Source: DASQDN01 sp035630195 (lineage in GTDB: Bacteria > Acidobacteriota > Terriglobia > Bryobacterales > Bryobacteraceae). From it: 9,417 bases of DNA. Location of the stretch: assembly GCA_035630195.1 (NCBI GenBank), contig DASQLD010000621.1, positions 1 to 9,417 of the forward strand, read 5' to 3'. The notes below the pieces were generated by a model, which was given only the letters and a program-made list of their open reading frames with translations, did not search any database and was not told the DNA's origin. Made by a program: the position numbers and the translations under genes. Shown piece by piece: positions 1 through 6,059 of the stretch; the first letter of the stretch is position 1; each line of letters begins with the position of its first letter.

Positions 1-647
1 CCCCAACCTGTAAGACCGGCAAAGAGCGTATCAGGAAATTGCTCCGCAAGCGCTAGAAAGATTGAGATGCCCTTGACTACGGATGGATTAACCATCAGCA
101 CATAGCCTTCTTCAAACGATCCGAATCTCGGATAAGGAGGAAGACCGTACATCGGCGGATGAATCACGGTGGGGTGGGCGCCACAGTGAGTCTCAATGTA
201 CGATGCCATCGCGTGGCTGATGGCCACTACACCGGCAGCTTGTCGAACAATCCGCGTGGCTTGCATGTCGGCATGCCAGCTCGCCGGACCGAACGGATAC
301 CACTGGGGGGTGTGAGCAAGATAGATGAGACGATCACCAGCCGTCTTGCTGGCTTCTCGCAGAAGCACGTGACTGAGATCTTCCGACGACACCAGTACCC
401 AATCCGGTTGGAAGTCTTTTATGTGATCGGACAGTATCCCTGTCCGGCTACTCAGCCGCTGGACACTATAGACCTCAAGTTTTTGTTGAATCGTCGAGTG
501 CGCATCCGGAGCGTCTCGATCTGCAGGACAGACAATGCGGCATTCGTGTCCTGATTCGGCAAGATGCTTCAGCCAGATCAGATTACTGCGGGTCGAACCG
601 CCGCGTGGTGGGTCGTAAGATGCATTCGACGTCAGTAAAACCCGCAT
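1..647 (-). CDS. Glycosyltransferase, GT4-like N-terminal half (3' end outside window)
   Basis: Reading the minus strand from an ATG at 647 gives 215 uninterrupted codons to the window edge, beginning MRVLLTSNASYDPPRGGSTR. The opening beta strand, the glycine-rich GGSTRSNL loop followed by a helix (WLKHLAESGHEC), and the later blocks LIYLAHTPQWYPFGP and GVVAISHAMASYI match the N-terminal Rossmann domain of GT-B glycosyltransferases. A VLMVNPSVVKG strand, where the second domain should begin, lies near the edge. The sugar-donor-binding C-terminal domain is not in the window. The start overlaps the stop of the FkbH-carrier gene (TGATG, one shared base) with no Shine-Dalgarno sequence at usable spacing, so translation is probably coupled by re-initiation. 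GT4-like enzymes of this style are found in NRPS/PKS clusters, which suggests it glycosylates a secondary metabolite. The acceptor and the sugar cannot be told from the sequence. It has no signal peptide and should be cytoplasmic. Confidence 0.85.
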   Translation of the reverse strand, partial: MRVLLTSNASYDPPRGGSTRSNLIWLKHLAESGHECRIVCPADRDAPDAHSTIQQKLEVYSVQRLSSRTGILSDHIKDFQPDWVLVSSEDLSHVLLREASKTAGDRLIYLAHTPQWYPFGPASWHADMQATRIVRQAAGVVAISHAMASYIETHCGAHPTVIHPPMYGLPPYPRFGSFEEGYVLMVNPSVVKGISIFLALAEQFPDTLFAGLTGW

Positions 648-2788
648 CAGCTCGCGGGGTCTTCCGTGGCAAGAAGTTGACGGGCTTCCTCATCCGACAT
701 ACCCTCGATTTCGGCGAGCAGAGCTGCATACTCGTCCGGATCGACGCCACCCAACTGCGCGGTTTCGATCCGTGCCGCAAGATCGGCCAATGTCAACGTT
801 CCGGAGTAAACATCATCGATGGAAAGTTCGACTCCGAAGTTTTCCCTGATCCGCAGCAAGAGTAAAACTGCCACCAGGGAGTGACCACCAAGATCGAAGA
901 AATTATCGCCACGCGATACCGAGGGACGGGCGAGTAAGTCGGCCCAAATACGAGCGAGTTGCTCTTCCGTTTCGGTCATTTCCTCGGCTAACTCTGCCGG
1001 AGTGTGGCTGGCGCGCATTGCCCGGAGGATGCTGCCGGCGCTGGCTAATTCCCTGGCTATGCAGGCGTAGTCGACTGTTCTTCGCTGCGACTTGGTCGCG
1101 TTCCGACTTGCGCTGGGCTTTGTCTGCGCATGCTTTGAGGCTTTCCACTTTAGGCGTGCAAGCTCAGCGGCGGGTATACGGAGCACGAATCCATTCGCTT
1201 CCGGGGTTCTCTCGCCGCCTTCGATGCTTTCAAGGAAATCTCGAGCCGGCGAGTTCTTCGCGGTTCGTTCATAGCGGAAAACCACGTCCGATAGATCGCG
1301 AGAGAGCGCATGCTCGCCAAGCCATGCTGCGACGCGGTGCTCGACACCACGGCCCAAAACGCGACAACTCAGCAGGAAGGTATCGACCAACAGGCCTTGA
1401 GGCTCGGGCTTACAAATGATCACGCCGGTTTGACCGTAATCGCCAAAACGGTCGCTCACGTCGAGGGTGAAGACCTCGTTGTCGAGCGACTGAATCTCGG
1501 CTTCAGTACGACGTATCGTCGTGAGATTGAACTGATTCGTTCGTTGGGTCAGCTGCGCTATCCTTGGCAGTTTTGCCGCCGAACTCGGGTATATCGACAC
1601 CCGAAGATCGAGCGACCCCATGAACTCTTCCAGGCTTGCAGCCCGATGCGCCTCAGCGCCGAATTCCTGTTGTTGCGCGTAGTAGGCGTTACGATTCTGG
1701 TCCTCCTCGGTTACGACCGGATGATCGAAAGCCCAGACATGCTTCAGAAACTCGGGCGTACGCTCGATCGGATCAGGTAGCGCGAGGGACAGCACCTGCG
1801 GAAGTGAACCGTCGACTTCCGCGCATTCTTTCGGGTTGTCATCGACGAAGATGAAGCTGTCGAGACCCAGTCCCAGATCGTCTGCAAGCGAAATGAGATT
1901 GTCAGCCTTGGACTCCCAGTTCAACCGCCAGGAAACGAAGTGGCGCAAGTTCAACGGCATCTCAGGATGCGCGGCGAACGTATCCAGCACGTCCTGCTCG
2001 TTGTTTTTGCTGGCCAAGGTCAGCAGCATTCCGGCTTCGCGTTGATCCACCATGAACTCTTGCAGGGCTCGACGGGGAGCATCGATCTGAACGTTCTCAG
2101 GTCCGTCTTCTCCACAGATACCGCGCCACAATGTGTTGTCGCAATCGAGTGCGACCACCTTGAACGGAGGCAGGAATAATGCGTGGGTGTACCGAACTAA
2201 TGCCGTTCCTAACGCGCAAAAGTAAACCTCGGAATAAGGGATCTTTGCAAGCCGCTCCGCTTCAGGATCGTGACGACCGTCGACGGGGTACAGCCAGTCG
2301 ATCTGCTCATATTGCAATAGCTGTACACCGGGCGTCTGGTCGAGAGCAGCGGACAGAAATGCCAGCATTCGCTTTTTGAAAGCGTGCCGTTCCGGCGTAT
2401 CGAGAAATGCCGGGGAGGACGGACACAAGCAAAAAATCAAGGGCGCGGCCAACGCCGGCGCCACATCCCGGATCTGCTGTGCCAGAGCGTGGACATTTTC
2501 TTCGAGGCGGGGAAGCGCATCGGGCGCATCCGCTTGAAATTGACCTAGATCTTCGAGACGAGCCAGAACGATGTTCACACCATGACTGTTCAACCGAAGT
2601 TCGCTCCCCGGATCGAGAAGGCTCTGGGCAATCTGGTTATATGGGGCAAACCGAATGTCGAAATTACTATTGAGTTGGGATCCCCAGAATGCAATAACCG
2701 GTCGCAACGGTTCAGCCGTAAACGTGGCGGAAATAACGAATCGGAACGGGGAGTCAGCAGTGGGAATCGTCACGCGCTCAGGTTTCAT
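647..2788 (-). CDS. FkbH-type HAD enzyme fused to a C-terminal acyl/peptidyl carrier domain
   Basis: 713 aa from the ATG at 2788. After a short lead comes FRFVISATFTAEPLRPVIAF, the usual opening of FkbH-like proteins. The HAD core follows: nucleophile motif DCDNT (215-219), ASKNN (259-263), a lysine at about 294 and VDDN (315-318). The FkbH C-terminal part holds TQRTNQFNLTT (414-424) and CRVLGRGVE (475-483). A Lys/Ala/Ser-rich linker (about 545-570) leads to a carrier domain with DNFFDLGGHSL, where Ser637 is the phosphopantetheine site. The protein ends in a short acidic helix, EGMSDEEARQLL (695-706), resembling tails after carrier domains in NRPS/PKS proteins. In characterised members FkbH takes the D-glyceryl unit of 1,3-bisphosphoglycerate onto a carrier thiol and removes phosphate. 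The product can act as a starter (as in bryostatin), lead to methoxymalonyl-ACP, or feed tetronates. Here the carrier is built in. The frame is open up to 2896, but that extension lacks family resemblance and would run into the opposite gene's start. No good ribosome-binding site precedes 2788, so the exact start is uncertain. Confidence 0.92.
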   Translation of the reverse strand: MKPERVTIPTADSPFRFVISATFTAEPLRPVIAFWGSQLNSNFDIRFAPYNQIAQSLLDPGSELRLNSHGVNIVLARLEDLGQFQADAPDALPRLEENVHALAQQIRDVAPALAAPLIFCLCPSSPAFLDTPERHAFKKRMLAFLSAALDQTPGVQLLQYEQIDWLYPVDGRHDPEAERLAKIPYSEVYFCALGTALVRYTHALFLPPFKVVALDCDNTLWRGICGEDGPENVQIDAPRRALQEFMVDQREAGMLLTLASKNNEQDVLDTFAAHPEMPLNLRHFVSWRLNWESKADNLISLADDLGLGLDSFIFVDDNPKECAEVDGSLPQVLSLALPDPIERTPEFLKHVWAFDHPVVTEEDQNRNAYYAQQQEFGAEAHRAASLEEFMGSLDLRVSIYPSSAAKLPRIAQLTQRTNQFNLTTIRRTEAEIQSLDNEVFTLDVSDRFGDYGQTGVIICKPEPQGLLVDTFLLSCRVLGRGVEHRVAAWLGEHALSRDLSDVVFRYERTAKNSPARDFLESIEGGERTPEANGFVLRIPAAELARLKWKASKHAQTKPSASRNATKSQRRTVDYACIARELASAGSILRAMRASHTPAELAEEMTETEEQLARIWADLLARPSVSRGDNFFDLGGHSLVAVLLLLRIRENFGVELSIDDVYSGTLTLADLAARIETAQLGGVDPDEYAALLAEIEGMSDEEARQLLATEDPAS

Positions 2789-2894
2789 TCTATCGTGAGC
2801 GTCGTCAGAGACCTTTCGAATGTCATGGTACGGAACCTTCCGTAGACACACACGTCCATACCGGTGGTACCTTAACACGCATGAGGCAACACGC
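2789..2894. promoter_or_regulatory. Divergent intergenic region between the FkbH and M16 operons
   Basis: About 106 bp separates the start of the leftward FkbH-carrier gene from the rightward peptidase operon, so it should hold both promoters. I see no convincing -35/-10 pair for either direction. It contains a perfect 7-bp inverted repeat (2829-2844), GGTACC/ACCGGT-type short palindromes around 2860-2872, and the first copy of a 14-bp tandem repeat next to the peptidase start. The promoter role is inferred from gene orientation. Confidence 0.5.
2829..2844. promoter_or_regulatory. Candidate operator: perfect 7-bp inverted repeat
   Basis: TACGGAA at 2829-2835, a CC spacer, then TTCCGTA at 2838-2844, its exact reverse complement. 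The 2-base spacer is too short for a stable RNA hairpin and there is no U tract, so a terminator is unlikely. A site for a dimeric DNA-binding regulator is more plausible given its place between divergent genes. No regulator gene is in the window, and a 16-bp dyad can arise by chance. Confidence 0.3.
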
Positions 2895-2901
2895 ATGAGG
2901 C
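2874..2901 (+). repeat. Perfect 14-bp tandem duplication spanning the peptidase start codon
   Basis: The unit AACACGCATGAGGC occurs at 2874-2887 and again, directly abutting and without mismatch, at 2888-2901. Each copy carries an ATG. The second copy's ATG (2895) opens the peptidase frame. The GAGG of the first copy (2883-2886) lies 8 bases upstream of that ATG and would serve as its ribosome-binding sequence. The 14-base period puts the first ATG out of frame. The perfect identity suggests a recent slippage event or selection for keeping the arrangement. Confidence 0.9.
2881..2898 (+). other. Possible five-codon leader ORF overlapping the peptidase start
   Basis: The ATG in the first repeat copy reads M-R-Q-H-A and then TGA (2896-2898). 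That stop overlaps the peptidase ATG at 2895 in an ATGA arrangement. If translated, ribosomes stopping here could re-initiate on the peptidase gene. There is no good Shine-Dalgarno sequence before the first ATG (only GGTGG about 14 or more bases away), so it may not be translated. This is seen as sequence only; the function is inferred. Confidence 0.3.
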
Positions 2902-4199
2902 CTGCAGCCGCGCTTCTCGTCTTTCCTGTCCTGCTGGCGGCGATCGATCAGAGCTCGATCCGCACGCACACGTTATCCAACGGGATGAAAATCATCATCG
3001 AAGAGGATCATGACATACCGAACGTGGCTATGTACCTTTTCTATAAAGTTGGATCGCGGAATGAACGGCCAGGCACAACAGGGATATCTCATTTCTTCGA
3101 ACACATGATGTTCAACGGGGCGAAGAAGTTCGGACCCAAGCAATTCGACATCGAGATGGAAAAGGCAGGCGGAAACAACAACGCCTACACGACGCAGGAT
3201 CTCACGGTTTACACCGATTGGTTTCCGAAATCGGCAATGCGGCTAATGTTCGACATGGAAGCCGACCGAATTCGCGATCTGGCATTCGACCCTAAGATCA
3301 TCGAGAGCGAGCGAGGCGTGGTGGCATCGGAACGTCTTACACGCACGGACAACAGCAACTATGGCCTCCTCGAGGAGCAGCTCAATGCCGCAGCTTATAC
3401 CGCGCATCCCTACGGTTGGCCTGTTGTCGGCTGGCCTTCCGACATCAAGAGCTGGTCGATGGAAGATTTGAAGGCGCATTTCAAAATGGGCTACGCGCCC
3501 AACAACTGCATCATCGTCGTGGTTGGTGACGTAACCGGGGACGAGGTGCTGAAACTCGCCAAGGAATTCATGGAGCCGATTCCCAGACAAGAACCTCCAC
3601 CTCCCGTTCGCACCGTCGAGCCGCCACAGATAGGCGAACGCCGGGTGACGATCACCAAACAGTCCGAACTGCCATTCCTGCTGGTCAGCTATCACATTCC
3701 GAACAAATCGCACAAAGACATGGCGGCGCTTGAAGTGTTGTCGGCAATTTTGTCAGAAGGCCGCAGTTCCCGTCTTTATTCGCGCATGGTCGATCGCGAT
3801 CAACTCGTCCTGAGCGCCACCACCGAAGCGGACGGGCTCCTCGATGCAGGTCAATACATCTGCTACGTTCGGCCTCGCGCGGGCGTCGACGTTTCGAAAG
3901 CAGAGAAAGTGCTGTTTGAAGAATTAGAAAAAGTTCGGACAACGGAAGTTCCGGCGGACGAACTTCGGAAGGCCAAGAACCAATTGCTTACGAACTTCTA
4001 TCGGGAGTTGAAGACGATTTCCGGTCGCGCGAATCAGCTTGGGACTGCCGAAATTTACCTGGGCTCATATCAGGCTATGTACGATACGCCCACGCGCTAC
4101 GAAGCGGTGACAGCAGCTGATGTGTTGCGCGTCGCCAAGCAGTATCTGGGTGAGAAACAGCGCACCATCGCTACGCTCATACCGGAGGTCGAAAAGTGA
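2895..4199 (+). CDS. Exported M16 zinc metallopeptidase, catalytic subunit
   Basis: 434 aa. The chosen start gives an N-terminal signal sequence (MRPAAALLVFPVLLAA). A start at 2820 in the same frame would bury it behind an Arg-rich lead, so it was not used. The inverted zinc motif HxxEH reads HFFEH at 66-70, with His66 and His70 as ligands and Glu69 as general base. The downstream ERGVVASE block supplies Glu139 and Glu146, the latter the likely third ligand. The rest fits two M16 domains, the second starting near KQSELPFLLVSYH (about 255). Where M16 partners carry an Arg and a Tyr for substrate anchoring, this protein has Asp300 and Ser307, so its C-terminal half is probably not self-sufficient. 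The next gene supplies those residues. The two probably form a periplasmic heterodimer that cleaves unfolded proteins or peptides; the natural substrate is unknown. Ribosome-binding sequence GAGG lies 8 bases before the ATG. Confidence 0.93.
   Translation: MRPAAALLVFPVLLAAIDQSSIRTHTLSNGMKIIIEEDHDIPNVAMYLFYKVGSRNERPGTTGISHFFEHMMFNGAKKFGPKQFDIEMEKAGGNNNAYTTQDLTVYTDWFPKSAMRLMFDMEADRIRDLAFDPKIIESERGVVASERLTRTDNSNYGLLEEQLNAAAYTAHPYGWPVVGWPSDIKSWSMEDLKAHFKMGYAPNNCIIVVVGDVTGDEVLKLAKEFMEPIPRQEPPPPVRTVEPPQIGERRVTITKQSELPFLLVSYHIPNKSHKDMAALEVLSAILSEGRSSRLYSRMVDRDQLVLSATTEADGLLDAGQYICYVRPRAGVDVSKAEKVLFEELEKVRTTEVPADELRKAKNQLLTNFYRELKTISGRANQLGTAEIYLGSYQAMYDTPTRYEAVTAADVLRVAKQYLGEKQRTIATLIPEVEK
4184..4189 (+). 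promoter_or_regulatory. Shine-Dalgarno GGAGGT deciding the GTG start of the second M16 gene
   Basis: GGAGGT lies within the last codons of the first peptidase gene, 6 bases before GTG at 4196. The GTG overlaps the upstream TGA (GTGA). The spacing is near ideal and fixes the GTG as start, giving a normal signal peptide. It also suggests the second subunit is made efficiently, as expected for a 1:1 partner. Confidence 0.85.
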
Positions 4200-5578
4200 G
4201 ACCGCTGATACTGCTAACGACTGCAATCGTGGCATCGTCGAATGCGCAAGTTCGACTTCCGCAGTACTCCCGCCAGGTCCTAGGGAACGGCGCTGTCCTC
4301 GATATGATGCCGCGAAAAGACGTTCCGCTGGTGACGATCAAAGTTGTTTTCAAAGGTGGCGCCGAAGCGGAACCGGCGGAGTTGTCGGGAATCGCCGATG
4401 TTACAGCAGAAGCTCTCCGCCGCGGCACAGCCAAGAGAACGGCCGATCAGTTTTCACAGCAACTGGACAGCCTCGGCGCATCGTTTGACACCAGCGCTGA
4501 CATGCAGTCGATGAATCTATACGCGGAGTTTCTGTCTAAAGATTTGGGAGCAGGACTTGACCTGCTTATGGACGCTGTTCTAAATCCGGCATTTGTCGAC
4601 GCGGAAATGAAAAAGGTGGTTGCGCAGTACGTCGACAGCGCGAGGGCGCTAAAGGACTATCCTGACCGGGTTGCCTCGGAGTATTATCGGGCTTTTTATT
4701 ATGGTCCGAACCATCCCTACGGACGGCCGGCAGATGAGTTAACCTATGCGCGAATCGGTCAGAAAGAAATTGCAGAGTTTCACAAGCGAATGTTCGTGGG
4801 ACGAAACATGATTGTGGCCGTCGCCGGTGATCTCGATCCGGCTATCGCCGGCAAGACCTTGTCCGAAGCCTTCGCAAGGGTTCCCCCCGGAACTGCTTAT
4901 CAGTGGAAGCAACCTCCTGCCGCACAAGCCAAAGGCATGAGGATCGGAGTAGTCGACAAGCCTGACGCTACACAGACATCGTTCTTGATAGGGCAACCCG
5001 GCATCGACCGTCGCCATCCCGATCGAGTACCGCTGTGGGTAGTGAATACGATATTCGGCGGCCGCTTCACCTCGATCCTGAACGATGAACTGCGAGTGAA
5101 TAGCGGCTTGACCTACGGCGCTTCTTCTCGATTCGACCAGACGCATTTACCGGGAAGAATCACGATTGCAAGCTTCACGAAGACAGAAACAACGGGAAAG
5201 GCGATCGATCTTGCCTTGGTTCTGCTTCGTCGACTGCAGGAAAAGGGGATCTCTGAGGAGCAGTTCGCGTCCGCCAAGCAATACCTTAAAGGTACATACC
5301 CGACGAGCCGTCTTGAAACACCCGATCAGTTGGTCAACATTCTCACCGAGATTGAATTGAACGATTTGAATCGTGGGGATGTGGATGATCTCTTCTCCAG
5401 CATCGACGCGGTGACGATGGAGCGCGCGAATCAGATCATCAAGACATACTATGGTTCCGACAATCTGACCTTTCTATTGCTTGGGAATGCTGCAAAGTTC
5501 AAGGACGAGCTAAAGAAGTACGGTAAGGATGTAGTACAAGTACCGATTACCCGGCCAGGACTTCGGGTGGCGCCTTGA
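4196..5578 (+). CDS. Exported M16-family subunit lacking the zinc site (partner of the upstream peptidase)
   Basis: 460 aa with GTG start. The signal peptide MRPLILLTTAIVASSNA is probably cleaved before Gln18. The M16 fold is recognisable: LGNGAVLDMMPRKDVPLVTIKVVF, then GGAEAEPAELSGIAD, and YGPNHPYGRPAD at about 169-180. At the HxxEH position it reads D68-V-T-A71-E72, so both histidines and the general-base glutamate are gone and it should not bind zinc. The C-terminal half keeps Arg300 and Tyr307 (in LRVNSGLTYGASS), the pair that in M16B heterodimers sits on the non-catalytic subunit and positions the substrate. The upstream subunit has Asp and Ser there. The genes overlap by 4 bases, so co-translation is expected. 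An autonomous protease is excluded by the lost motif; a role as regulatory or substrate-holding subunit follows from the family. Its 3' end overlaps the convergent membrane-protein gene by 32 bases. Confidence 0.92.
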   Translation: MRPLILLTTAIVASSNAQVRLPQYSRQVLGNGAVLDMMPRKDVPLVTIKVVFKGGAEAEPAELSGIADVTAEALRRGTAKRTADQFSQQLDSLGASFDTSADMQSMNLYAEFLSKDLGAGLDLLMDAVLNPAFVDAEMKKVVAQYVDSARALKDYPDRVASEYYRAFYYGPNHPYGRPADELTYARIGQKEIAEFHKRMFVGRNMIVAVAGDLDPAIAGKTLSEAFARVPPGTAYQWKQPPAAQAKGMRIGVVDKPDATQTSFLIGQPGIDRRHPDRVPLWVVNTIFGGRFTSILNDELRVNSGLTYGASSRFDQTHLPGRITIASFTKTETTGKAIDLALVLLRRLQEKGISEEQFASAKQYLKGTYPTSRLETPDQLVNILTEIELNDLNRGDVDDLFSSIDAVTMERANQIIKTYYGSDNLTFLLLGNAAKFKDELKKYGKDVVQVPITRPGLRVAP

Positions 5579-6038
5579 CGTGTTTCTGTTGAACAAGGTG
5601 GTGGTGCCAACCGAGGGCGGATCCGAAGACGAAGTATCCTGCCCACAGAACAGGTTGGATACTTTGCGTCATCAACAAAGGCGCCACTCGCTTCCACAGA
5701 AAGAAGAAACAGAAAAGATACCAGGCGGTGGCTGCTGCGATGCCCCATAAGCGACCGCCGGGTGTCAGGACTCCGCTGAAGCAGCCCACGAGACCCGAAG
5801 TCACGATTTGCATCGCGACACCTACGAGAGTCACGACACCCGGACCGGCGTTCACTTCGCGAAAATTGTAGAAGCGCGAAGCAGACGCATTGATAATCAG
5901 CCACCATGGATTTCCCAAAACCGGAGATATCAGGGCATACCACGCTAGCATGAGAACGCCGCCCATGACGCCCAATTGCAGACCGATTAGAAGGTCCCAC
6001 CCGGACTTCCCGCCAGCGCGCTGTTCCGCCGCATCCAT
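5547..6038 (-). CDS. Small four-helix membrane protein of unknown function
   Basis: 163 aa from an ATG at 6038 (MDAAEQRAGGKSGW). I do not recognise the family. Hydrophobic stretches at about 15-40, 66-90, 96-115 and 126-144 predict four membrane helices. The first and second are joined by a polar loop (about 50-65, FYNFREVNAG). The short tail has three histidines (WHHHLVQQKH, about 144-153). The open frame extends to 6266, but that extension is antisense to the ketosynthase gene and polar, so the shorter start is preferred. No Shine-Dalgarno sequence precedes it. It converges on the M16 operon (32-base overlap) and diverges from the ketosynthase across 21 bases. The sustained hydrophobic pattern and the lack of another gene here support a real protein. 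Function cannot be inferred. Confidence 0.72.
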   Translation of the reverse strand: MDAAEQRAGGKSGWDLLIGLQLGVMGGVLMLAWYALISPVLGNPWWLIINASASRFYNFREVNAGPGVVTLVGVAMQIVTSGLVGCFSGVLTPGGRLWGIAAATAWYLFCFFFLWKRVAPLLMTQSIQPVLWAGYFVFGSALGWHHHLVQQKHVKAPPEVLAG

Positions 6039-6059
6039 GAAATCAGCGTACCGTACCGC
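6039..6059. promoter_or_regulatory. 21-bp divergent gap with GTACC direct repeat
   Basis: The only DNA between the divergent starts of the membrane protein and the ketosynthase. It holds GTACCGTACC (6048-6057), which is both a 5-bp direct repeat and a GTAC-C-GTAC dyad. It is too short for two promoters and shows no Shine-Dalgarno sequence on either side. Promoters must therefore lie inside the opposite genes, or the starts differ from those chosen. The regulatory role is inferred and weak. Confidence 0.25.

Noticed and set aside
159..554. Plus-strand open frame of 131 codons
   Set aside because: It lies antisense within the glycosyltransferase, whose protein has clear family motifs. The plus-strand translation resembles nothing and has a shadow-like composition.
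1310..1780. Plus-strand open frame of 156 codons inside the FkbH gene
   Set aside because: Antisense to the conserved HAD and C-terminal FkbH regions; no family features and no plausible ribosome-binding site. Other plus-strand frames over 605-2845 are rejected for the same reason.
2829..2844. Dyad as an intrinsic terminator
   Set aside because: A two-base loop is too tight and no U tract follows on either strand; kept only as a weak operator candidate.
2820..2894. Longer N terminus for the first M16 peptidase (start at 2820)
   Set aside because: It would place 25 polar, Arg-rich residues before a good signal peptide. The ATG at 2895 gives the signal at the N terminus and has GAGG at 8 bases.
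2789..2896. Longer N terminus for the FkbH protein (start at 2896)
   Set aside because: The extra 36 residues do not resemble FkbH proteins, and the start would sit inside the duplicated start region of the divergent operon.
3243..3713. Minus-strand open frame of 156 codons within the first M16 gene
   Set aside because: Antisense shadow of the region following the zinc motif, His-rich only because of codon complementarity; no independent support.
4739..5146. Minus-strand open frame of 135 codons within the second M16 gene
   Set aside because: Antisense to a well-conserved M16 region; no start signal and no recognisable features.
4196..5578. Second M16 protein as a degraded pseudogene
   Set aside because: The frame is intact at family length with signal peptide, strong ribosome-binding site and the Arg/Tyr pair. 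Loss of HxxEH is normal for the non-catalytic partner.
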